Shown: positions 1 through 5,362 of the stretch, one piece after another
How positions within the stretch are numbered: the first letter of the stretch is position 1
Layout of the letters: every line of letters starts with the position of its first letter
Assembly: GCA_013694645.1 (NCBI GenBank)
Contig: JACDBZ010000040.1
Span: 1 to 5,362 of the forward strand
DNA length: 5,362 nucleotides
Source of the DNA: Chloroflexota bacterium
GTDB lineage: Bacteria > Chloroflexota > Limnocylindria > QHBO01
Direction of reading: 5' to 3'
The notes under the pieces: generated by a model
Seen by the model: only the letters and a program-made list of their open reading frames with translations
The model's database searches: none
Told to the model about the DNA's origin: nothing
Made by a program: the position numbers and the translations under genes

Positions 1-1163
1 GCCAACGCGAGCGCCAGGTTGTCCGACAGGCCCTCGATGCGGCTCAGCTTGATCCCGGGATCCACGTCGAGCGCGTACTGCGTGACAACGGGGCCCTCCT
101 GGATTCGAGCCACCTTCACGCCGATGCCGAAGTGCGCCAGGGTCTCACGGATGCGCTGTCCCTTGGCGGTGAGGTCCATCTGCGCGGCAGATGACTCCGG
201 AGCATCCGCCAACAGGTGGAGTGCCGGCAGCTCCCAGGCACGCTGCACCGGCTCGAGCGCTGCGTCAACGCCATCCTCGGGGGCCACCTCCGCAAGGTGC
301 GCCTCCTCTGTGTGCTCCAGCTCCGCGCTGACCGGATGCGGTTGCTGCCCGAGCGCCGAGGGCTCCGACGGAGGCGGTGGCATGACGGGTCGACCGGCAG
401 CAGTGGTGGACGGCGTGGGGCGCTCTCGGCGAAGGATGACGGGAGGCTCCTCGTCCATCTCACCGCCGCCACCCAGCCGATTGCGCATGCGGTCAATCAG
501 TCCGGTGCGGGCGTCGGCCTCGACAGGTGGCTCGGATCCGCTGGGCGAGTCAACCCCTCGAGGCCGACGGCCAACGGACCGCCGGGCTTCGTCGGCCTCA
601 AGCTCGTGGCGATCGTCGCGGCCGGCCAGGTAGGCGGCCACCAGATCACCGATCGTCATGTTGAAGTAGAGCAACAGGCCAACACCCGCCAGCAGGACCA
701 GCACGATCCACGCTCCAGCATCGCCGACGGCCCCGATCAGCAGCGCGCTGACGCCGAATCCGATCGCTCCTCCGCCCTGCCCGGTCGCGACTGCATCAGC
801 GCTCCCTCCGACGGAGAGGTGGAACATCCCGAGCAGTGCCAAAGCGACGAGCGCGGCGCCGGTTGCTGCCATCCAGCGCTCCGCCGGCATCGTCTTCATC
901 CAGAGCATGACCGCGAAGCCCGCGAGGAGGGGCGCGGCGAATGCGATCCCCCATCCCAGGGTGGTGGTGAGCAGGTCGTGCCACGGACGGATGATCGCGC
1001 CGGCGTCCGGCGCAAAGAGAGCGATGACACTGATGATCGCGAGCAGGAGGAGCACGAGTGCCAGACCCTCGCGCACAAAGCGTGCGCTGAGAACCATGGA
1101 GCTTCTCTGCCTCCGTCGCCGGGTCGGGCGGCGCCGCGTGGTCGTCCTCCGTTTGGTGGCCAC
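1..1163 (-). CDS. ftsK: DNA translocase FtsK/SpoIIIE, N-terminal part (3' end beyond window)
   Basis: Membrane-anchored, ATP-driven double-stranded DNA pump that clears and segregates chromosomes at the division septum. My own translation gives 387 complete codons, open to the window edge. It begins with a very basic stretch (MATKRRTTTRRRPTRRRR). Hydrophobic segments follow at about residues 33-51, 68-90, 97-116 and 150-168, with a Gly-rich, weakly hydrophobic stretch before the last one; this fits the usual four-helix FtsK membrane domain. Residues about 180-330 are a charged, Pro/Ala-rich linker. From about 331 the sequence (LTAKGQRIRETLAHFGIGVK, then GPVVTQYALDVDPGIKLSRI) matches the alpha subdomain of the motor. 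The Walker A/B RecA-like part and the gamma DNA-reading domain lie outside the window. I chose the GTG at 1161-1163, 8 bases after the rnj stop, because the Arg/Lys-rich leader is typical of FtsK; an in-frame ATG at 1095-1097 is the alternative. The gene order rnj-ftsK supports the call. Confidence 0.93.
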   Translation of the reverse strand, partial: MATKRRTTTRRRPTRRRRQRSSMVLSARFVREGLALVLLLLAIISVIALFAPDAGAIIRPWHDLLTTTLGWGIAFAAPLLAGFAVMLWMKTMPAERWMAATGAALVALALLGMFHLSVGGSADAVATGQGGGAIGFGVSALLIGAVGDAGAWIVLVLLAGVGLLLYFNMTIGDLVAAYLAGRDDRHELEADEARRSVGRRPRGVDSPSGSEPPVEADARTGLIDRMRNRLGGGGEMDEEPPVILRRERPTPSTTAAGRPVMPPPPSEPSALGQQPHPVSAELEHTEEAHLAEVAPEDGVDAALEPVQRAWELPALHLLADAPESSAAQMDLTAKGQRIRETLAHFGIGVKVARIQEGPVVTQYALDVDPGIKLSRIEGLSDNLALAL

Positions 1164-1171
1164 GGGCCGGG

Positions 1172-2836
1172 TCAGACCTCCATCACGATGGGCAGGATCA
1201 TTGGCCGCCGCTTCGTCTGCTGATGGAAGTATCGGCTGAGTGTGTCGCGAATCTTGGTCTTCACGTAGGCAGCCTCGGCGGTGTGCTCGTCCTCGTGCCG
1301 CTGGCGAAGCGCCTGCATGAGGTGGTCCCGAGCGGCACCCATGATCGGATCCTCGGGATCCGAGAGGAAGCCGCGACTGACGAGGTCCGCCGCACCGACC
1401 GGCTGACCGGTCTTGCCGTCAATGGTGAGGGCCACCATGACCACCCCGTCGGAGGCCAGCATGCGCCGATCGCGCAGGACGACGCCGTCGATGCCGTCGA
1501 TCGCGGCGATCCCGTCGACCAGCACGGCGCCGGCGGCCACCGAACCAGCCATGCGGCCGGTCTGGCCGTCGTAGTCGACGACCTGTCCGTTCTCGAGCAC
1601 GAAGATCTTGTCGACATCCACGCCGGCGCCCTCGGCAAGCAGCGCATGTTGAACGAGCATCCGGTACTCGCCATGGATCGGCACGAAGTGGCGCGGTTTG
1701 ACGAGCCCAAGCATGAGCTTCAGCTCCTCGCGCGATCCATGGCCGGAGACATGACAGTGCACCAGCGGCTCGTAATGCACCATCGCGCCTTCCTTGAAGA
1801 GGTTGTCGATCGTCTTGGCGACCGCCTCCTCGTTGCCGGGAATCGGGCTGGCCGAGACGATCACGGTGTCTCCCGGCTCGATGGTGATGTTGCGGTGATC
1901 GCGATTGCTCATCCGCGTCAACCCCGACATCGGCTCACCCTGCGAGCCGGTGGTCATCACCACCAGCTCCTCCTTGTGCAGCCGCTGAAGCTGCTCCTTC
2001 TTGACCAGCGTTCCGTCTCGGGCATCCAGGTACCCACGCTCCAGGGCGATCGCCGTGTTCTGCTCCATGCTTCGACCAAGCGCGACCATCTTGCGACCAT
2101 GTGCCCAGGCGGCATCGATCACCTGTTGAACGCGACCGATGTTGGACGCGAACGTCGCCACGATCACGCGGCCCGGCGCCTCGCCGACGAGCCGGTGGAG
2201 GCTCTCTCCGACCGTCGTCTCCGAGAGGGTGTAGCCATCCTTTTCGGCGCGTGTCGAGTCGCTGAGCAGGAACTCCACCCCGCGGTTGCCGATCTCGGCG
2301 ATGAGTCCAAGATCCGCGCGCCGGCCGTCGGGCGGCGTGTGATCGAACTTGAAGTCACCGGTGTGAACGATCGTGCCAAGGCGAGTCGTGATCGCGTACC
2401 CGACTCCGTCGGGAATCGAGTGGTTCACCCGAAACGGCGTGATCCGGAACGCTCCGACCGCGAACTCCTGTGCGGGTTGGATGACATGGAGTGGAGTCGA
2501 ATCGAGAAGCTTGTGCTCTCGCAGCTTGCCCTGCACGAGGCCTTCGGTCAGCCGGGTGGCATAGATCGGCGTGCCGGGAATCTTGGGGAGGACGTAGGGC
2601 AGCGCGCCGGTGTGATCCTCGTGACCGTGGGTCAGGATGATGCCGCGCACCTTGTCACGGTTCTCGGCAAGGTAGGTGACGTCAGGGATCACGAGGTCAA
2701 TGCCGAGCATCTCGGGCTCGGGGAACGCGAGACCACAGTCCACCACCAGGATCTCGTCGTCGATCTCGATGACGGTGATGTTCTTGCCGACCTCGCCCAC
2801 CCCGCCGAGCGGGATGATGCGCAGGAAATCGGACAT
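1172..2836 (-). CDS. rnj: Ribonuclease J (metallo-beta-lactamase/beta-CASP RNase)
   Basis: Zinc-dependent ribonuclease of 554 residues, the usual RNase J length, acting in the cytoplasm as a 5'-3' exonuclease and endonuclease in mRNA decay and rRNA maturation. The N-terminus LRIIPLGGVGEVGKN is the family signature. Metal ligands are all present: HGHEDH (His70, His72, Asp74, His75), His139 in VNHSIPD, Asp161 in HTGDF and His388 in PIHGEYR. The beta-CASP domain lies at about residues 200-350, with SQGEP at 298-302 and the phosphate-contacting HVSGHGSREEL at 362-372. The C-terminal domain runs from about 440 to 554 and ends in the conserved RRPMILPIVMEV, so the protein is complete. The ATG at 2834-2836 has an AGGAG five bases upstream. 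It follows the glycosylase stop by 8 bases and precedes ftsK by 8 bases. It sits on a transcript with a PNPase-type enzyme, its usual partner in RNA turnover. Nothing suggests loss of activity. Confidence 0.98.
   Translation of the reverse strand: MSDFLRIIPLGGVGEVGKNITVIEIDDEILVVDCGLAFPEPEMLGIDLVIPDVTYLAENRDKVRGIILTHGHEDHTGALPYVLPKIPGTPIYATRLTEGLVQGKLREHKLLDSTPLHVIQPAQEFAVGAFRITPFRVNHSIPDGVGYAITTRLGTIVHTGDFKFDHTPPDGRRADLGLIAEIGNRGVEFLLSDSTRAEKDGYTLSETTVGESLHRLVGEAPGRVIVATFASNIGRVQQVIDAAWAHGRKMVALGRSMEQNTAIALERGYLDARDGTLVKKEQLQRLHKEELVVMTTGSQGEPMSGLTRMSNRDHRNITIEPGDTVIVSASPIPGNEEAVAKTIDNLFKEGAMVHYEPLVHCHVSGHGSREELKLMLGLVKPRHFVPIHGEYRMLVQHALLAEGAGVDVDKIFVLENGQVVDYDGQTGRMAGSVAAGAVLVDGIAAIDGIDGVVLRDRRMLASDGVVMVALTIDGKTGQPVGAADLVSRGFLSDPEDPIMGAARDHLMQALRQRHEDEHTAEAAYVKTKIRDTLSRYFHQQTKRRPMILPIVMEV
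1177..1181 (-). promoter_or_regulatory. Probable ribosome-binding site of ftsK inside the end of rnj
   Basis: GGAGG on the minus strand lies in the last codons of rnj, 13 bases before the proposed GTG start at 1161-1163. The spacing is long, so the site is only moderate support. Another GGAGG lies 12 bases before the alternative ATG at 1095-1097, so ribosome-binding sites alone do not settle the ftsK start. Confidence 0.45.
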
Positions 2837-2841
2837 GGGAG

Positions 2842-2846
2842 CTCCT
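2842..2846 (-). promoter_or_regulatory. Ribosome-binding site of rnj, overlapping glycosylase stop codon
   Basis: AGGAG on the minus strand, five bases before the rnj ATG at 2834-2836. It shares its first bases with the TAG stop of the glycosylase (2845-2847), reading TAGGAG. This supports both gene boundaries and suggests translational coupling. Confidence 0.8.
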
Positions 2847-3537
2847 AGAAGAGGGTCATCTGTTCGGCGTTGTCGGCGACCGCATCCGGACTCGCTGCCG
2901 GGGCTGCCACCGCCTCTGCCTGGACCGATGCCGCACGCTCCTCGTCGAGCACGCGGCGGGCATCCAGCAGCGCCGCCGGCAGGCCATGAATGTCGCGAAA
3001 CAGCGTATCGCGCAGCGAGGCCTGGTGCAGCGCCGCAGCAGGATGGTACATCGGGAAGACGTGCTGGCCGCTGGACGAGCGACGCAGCCGGCCGTGCGCG
3101 CCGGAGATGCGGGCGCCGGGAAGGTAGCGTTGGAGAGAGTGCCGCCCGAGGGTCACGACGACGGCCGGATCGAGCGCTTGCTCCTGCGCGTCAAGGTACG
3201 GCGCACATGCATCGATCTCGCTCGGCTCAGGATCACGATTCCCCGGGGGACGGCACTTCACGACATTGGTGATGAAGACGTCGCTCCGTTGCCAGCCGAT
3301 GGCGGCGAGGAGCTCGGAGAGCAGCTGGCCGGCCGGCCCCACGAACGGCCGGCCGGTGCGATCCTCCCGGGCTCCCGGTCCTTCGCCGACAAGGAGAACG
3401 TCGCTCAGGACGTTCCCCTCCCCGGGGACGGTCTGGGTGCGGCCGGTCGCGAGCGCGCAGCGCGTGCAGCCATGGATCGACTCCGCGATCCGCGCCAGCG
3501 CGGCCACGCCATCGCTCGACCCGCTCGCGGCGTCCAT
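2845..3537 (-). CDS. Family 4 (Fe-S) uracil-DNA glycosylase
   Basis: Removes uracil from DNA to start base excision repair of deaminated cytosine. With the ATG at 3535-3537 the product has 230 residues, normal for the family. Four cysteines that would hold the 4Fe-4S cluster are visible: Cys24 and Cys27 (CTRC), Cys95 (VVKCRPPGNRDP) and Cys111 (IDAC). The active-site motif is GEGPG at residues 51-55, followed by the conserved GRPFVGPAGQLL at 62-73. The second catalytic motif is YHPAA at 164-168, with His165. After about residue 195 the chain becomes Ala-rich and probably disordered, and it ends in QMTLF, which resembles a sliding-clamp-binding peptide. An upstream in-frame GTG at 3601-3603 would add 22 residues inside the preceding gene; I reject it because those residues do not look conserved and a GAGGAAGG lies upstream of the ATG. 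It could be annotated as 'phage SPO1 DNA polymerase-related', an older name for the same family. Confidence 0.95.
   Translation of the reverse strand: MDAASGSSDGVAALARIAESIHGCTRCALATGRTQTVPGEGNVLSDVLLVGEGPGAREDRTGRPFVGPAGQLLSELLAAIGWQRSDVFITNVVKCRPPGNRDPEPSEIDACAPYLDAQEQALDPAVVVTLGRHSLQRYLPGARISGAHGRLRRSSSGQHVFPMYHPAAALHQASLRDTLFRDIHGLPAALLDARRVLDEERAASVQAEAVAAPAASPDAVADNAEQMTLF
3329..3356. repeat. Perfect 10-bp GC inverted repeat with 8-base loop inside the glycosylase gene
   Basis: CCGGCCGGCC at 3329-3338 and GGCCGGCCGG at 3347-3356 are exact reverse complements separated by 8 bases. In the mRNA this would form a hairpin made only of G-C pairs. It falls on the codons of the conserved GRPFVGPAG motif, so codon choice within a constrained protein motif may explain it. 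It has no following U-tract and lies mid-gene, so it is not a terminator. Confidence 0.6.
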
Positions 3538-3550
3538 CGCGCGCGGTCGA

Positions 3551-3558
3551 CCTTCCTC
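3551..3558 (-). promoter_or_regulatory. Probable ribosome-binding site of the glycosylase gene
   Basis: GAGGAAGG on the minus strand begins within the TGA stop of the PNPase fusion (3557-3559) and lies 13 bases before the ATG at 3535-3537. The spacing is longer than ideal, but it is the best purine-rich site and helps decide in favour of this ATG. Confidence 0.55.
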
Positions 3559-5362
3559 AGCTTCGTTCGCCGGCCTTGGCCATGTGCCGCTCCATCGCCG
3601 CACGGCGGCTCAGGTTGACGCGGCCCATGCGGTCGATCTCGGTCACGACCACCATCAGCTCATCGCCGATGCTGACCACATCCTCGACCCGCGGCACCCG
3701 GTAATCGGCGAGCTGGCTGATGTGCACCAGGCCCTCCTTACCGGGCAGGATCTCGACAAAGGCGCCGAAGTTCATGATGCGGGTCACCTTACCGAGGTAC
3801 TCCTTGCCGACCTCGACATCCTTGGTCAGGCCCTCGATCCAGGCGATTGCCTTCTTCGCGGCCTCACCGCTCGTCGCCGCGATCTGGATCGTGCCGTCGT
3901 CCTCGACGTTGATCTGGGTACCGGTCTCGGCCGTGATCTGACGGATCACCTTGCCGCCGGCGCCGATGACGTCGCGGATCTTGTCGACCGGAATCTTGAT
4001 GGTCGTGATCCGAGGCGCGTACTGGCTCAGATCCTCGCGGCTGGCGCTGATGACTTCGGTCATCTTGCCCAGGATGTGGAGCCGGGCGTCTCGAGCCTGC
4101 TCGAGCGCGTCGCGCATGATCTCGGTCGTGATACCGGACGTCTTGATGTCCATCTGGAGCGCGGTCACGCCCTCAGCGGTACCGGTCACCTTGAAGTCCA
4201 TGTCGCCGTAGGCGTCTTCCTTCCCGGTGATATCGGTCAGGACGGCGTAGCGGCCGGTTTCCTTGTCGGTGATCAGGCCCATCGCCGCTCCGGCCACCGG
4301 CGCCTTGATCGGCACCCCGGCGTCCATGAGCGCCAGCGTCGAGCCGCAGGTGGATGCCATGGAGGTCGAGCCGTTCGAGCTCACGCACTCGCTCACCACG
4401 CGGATGGCGTACGGAAACTCACTGGCATCCGGCAACACCGGCAGGAGCGCACGCTCCGCGAGCGCGCCATGGCCGATCTCGCGGCGGCCTGGCCCTCGCA
4501 TGAACTTCGCCTCACCAACCGAGTACGGCGGCATGTTGTAGTGATGCATATAGCGCTTCTCGGTTTCCGGAGAGATGGTGTCCATGCGCTGCACGTTGCT
4601 GGACGGGCCCAGCGTGGCGATCGAGAGCGCCTGCGTCTGCCCGCGAGTGAAGAGGCCCGAGCCGTGCGTGCGCGGCAGGATGCCGACCTCAACGCTGATC
4701 GGCCGAATCGTTTTCGTGTCGCGGCCGTCGATGCGCACGTTCTCGCTCAGGACGAGCTCGCGGACGGTGGCCTTGGTCACGGCGTCCATCAGTGGCGAGG
4801 CGATGCCGTGACGGCGCCGAATGTCCTCGAGCCGATCACCCTGCTCAGCGCGGTTGTAGCTCTCGCGTGCGCCGCGCACCTCGTCCGCGATGTCCTGGCG
4901 CAGAGCATCGAGCCGCTCGGCCAGCCCGTTCGTGAAGTGGAGGAACAGCTCGGCCGTGGCTTCTGCGTCAGGCATGGCGCGATGGGCGGCGGCGTGGTCA
5001 CGGCCGAACACGAAGCGCACCAGGTCGGCGAGCTTGTAGGCGCCCGCATCGGGGTAGAGCTGGTAGCCGAGCTCCAGTGTGTCGAAGACGGCGGACGGCT
5101 GCCACTTGCGGTCATTCGGCAGGTGGCGAAGCAGGAATGGAACGTCGAACGCAGCGTTGTGCGCCACGATCGGGGTCTCCCCCACCCAATCCACGAAGTT
5201 GCCGAGCACCTCGGACGCGGTCGGGGCATTGGCGACGTCATCAGTCTTGATGCCGTGCACCTGGTGACCGACGATCGGGCGCCCGGGGTTCACGAGCGAC
5301 TCGAAGCGGTCGACGATCTGGCCGTCCCGCAGGCGCAGGGCGGCGATATCCACGATGAACCC
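3557..5362 (-). CDS. pnp: DEDDh (DnaQ-like) exonuclease fused to C-terminal half of PNPase (second RNase PH, KH, S1); 5' end beyond window
   Basis: 601 codons are visible and the frame is open at the right edge, so the start is outside. Numbering from the first full codon (5360-5362), residues 1 to about 150 are a DnaQ-like 3'-5' exonuclease. FIVDIAALRLRDG is the strand after ExoI, HNAAFDVPFL carries ExoII Asp73, and HRAMPDAEATAELF carries ExoIII His127 and Asp132. The ExoI DxE must lie just upstream. Residues about 150-205 are a helical linker. Residues about 208-438 are the second RNase PH domain of PNPase: VRIDGRD, Arg293-Arg294 in RREIGHG, phosphate loop NGSTS 330-334, and Asp383, Asp389 and Lys391 in EDAYGDMDFK, matching E. 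coli Asp486, Asp492 and Lys494 from memory. KH follows at about 455-511 (GAGG 467-470) and S1 at about 519-589. The first RNase PH domain, with its FFRR RNA-gripping loop, is missing; normal PNPases have about 700 residues. Expected activities are phosphorolytic and hydrolytic 3'-5' decay of RNA, the second by inference. The domain calls are firm; whether the fusion is natural is not. Confidence 0.9.
   Translation of the reverse strand, partial: GFIVDIAALRLRDGQIVDRFESLVNPGRPIVGHQVHGIKTDDVANAPTASEVLGNFVDWVGETPIVAHNAAFDVPFLLRHLPNDRKWQPSAVFDTLELGYQLYPDAGAYKLADLVRFVFGRDHAAAHRAMPDAEATAELFLHFTNGLAERLDALRQDIADEVRGARESYNRAEQGDRLEDIRRRHGIASPLMDAVTKATVRELVLSENVRIDGRDTKTIRPISVEVGILPRTHGSGLFTRGQTQALSIATLGPSSNVQRMDTISPETEKRYMHHYNMPPYSVGEAKFMRGPGRREIGHGALAERALLPVLPDASEFPYAIRVVSECVSSNGSTSMASTCGSTLALMDAGVPIKAPVAGAAMGLITDKETGRYAVLTDITGKEDAYGDMDFKVTGTAEGVTALQMDIKTSGITTEIMRDALEQARDARLHILGKMTEVISASREDLSQYAPRITTIKIPVDKIRDVIGAGGKVIRQITAETGTQINVEDDGTIQIAATSGEAAKKAIAWIEGLTKDVEVGKEYLGKVTRIMNFGAFVEILPGKEGLVHISQLADYRVPRVEDVVSIGDELMVVVTEIDRMGRVNLSRRAAMERHMAKAGERS
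4740..4920 (-). other. Junction between exonuclease and PNPase halves (helical linker)
   Basis: These bases encode about 60 residues between the last exonuclease helix (ATAELFLHFTNGLAERL) and the first strand of the second RNase PH domain (NVRIDGRD). The stretch is charged and predicted helical by eye, with no stop or frameshift. The part ARESYNRAEQGDRLEDI faintly resembles the helical domain that joins the two RNase PH domains in ordinary PNPase (EAYKIADKQERYAQVDVI in E. coli, from memory). VTKATVRELVL resembles the last helix before the second core. If so, the replacement kept a shortened remnant of the PNPase helical domain. The similarity is weak and is inference. Confidence 0.5.

Noticed and set aside
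1095..1097. ATG start for ftsK
   Set aside because: It is possible, but it would drop the basic MATKRRTTTRRR leader that precedes the first membrane helix in many FtsK proteins; the in-frame GTG at 1161-1163 also fits the 8-base operon spacing better.
19..1223. Two long plus-strand open frames opposite ftsK (19-633 and 216-1223)
   Set aside because: Both have low-complexity Arg/Ser/Gly-rich translations, while the minus strand gives a clear FtsK membrane domain and alpha subdomain over the same bases.
1223..2848. A 541-codon open frame on the plus strand, antisense to almost all of rnj
   Set aside because: It mirrors a well-supported RNase J gene, and long antisense open frames are common in GC-rich DNA. 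Its translation is rich in His, Arg and Asp with no recognisable motif.
3601..3603. Upstream GTG start for the uracil-DNA glycosylase, overlapping the PNPase fusion
   Set aside because: The extra 22 residues look like read-through of the neighbouring gene's end. The ATG at 3535-3537 gives the normal family length and has a purine-rich site upstream.
5351..5353. GTG as the start of the exonuclease-PNPase gene
   Set aside because: The frame continues upstream as Gly-Phe-Ile to the window edge, and starting here would remove the ExoI motif and the first strand; it is an edge artefact.
4740..5362. Idea that the upstream part is a divergent first RNase PH domain of PNPase
   Set aside because: The motifs are plainly DnaQ-like (HNAAFD and His-x4-Asp with ADAEATAELF-type wording), and no RNase PH motif can be found in this part.

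Overview
The window is GC-rich bacterial DNA with four genes, all on the minus strand, packed head to tail with gaps of 8 to 19 bases. Read in the direction of transcription, from high to low coordinates, they are: (1) a DnaQ-type exonuclease joined in frame to the C-terminal half of polynucleotide phosphorylase (PNPase), cut by the right edge of the window; (2) a family 4 uracil-DNA glycosylase; (3) a complete ribonuclease J; (4) the N-terminal part of an FtsK/SpoIIIE DNA translocase, cut by the left edge. No stretch over 20 bases lies outside a gene, and I see no tRNA, rRNA, CRISPR array, insertion sequence or convincing terminator.

Organism: RNase J, a family 4 Fe-S uracil-DNA glycosylase and an rnj-ftsK gene order fit a GC-rich Gram-positive-type lineage (Actinomycetota or Chloroflexota). 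The wording of the PNPase core makes me lean weakly towards Chloroflexota. This is inference from remembered family sequences, not a search result.

The main point of interest is the first gene. A normal PNPase has two RNase PH domains joined by a helical domain, followed by KH and S1. Here the first RNase PH domain is absent. In its place is a DEDDh 3'-5' exonuclease domain with the ExoII Asp and the ExoIII His-x4-Asp visible; ExoI must lie just beyond the window edge. The second RNase PH domain keeps its catalytic Asp/Asp/Lys set and phosphate-binding serine loop, and KH and S1 are intact. As read, one chain carries a hydrolytic exonuclease and a phosphorolytic one. The alternatives are a real domain replacement or a chimera made by assembly or a deletion, and the sequence alone cannot fully separate them.

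How the genes fit together: the PNPase-like fusion and RNase J are both RNA-decay and processing enzymes, so co-transcription makes sense. The glycosylase between them and FtsK after them belong to DNA repair and chromosome segregation. Short gaps, and ribosome-binding sites that overlap the preceding stop or final codons, suggest one transcript with coupled translation.
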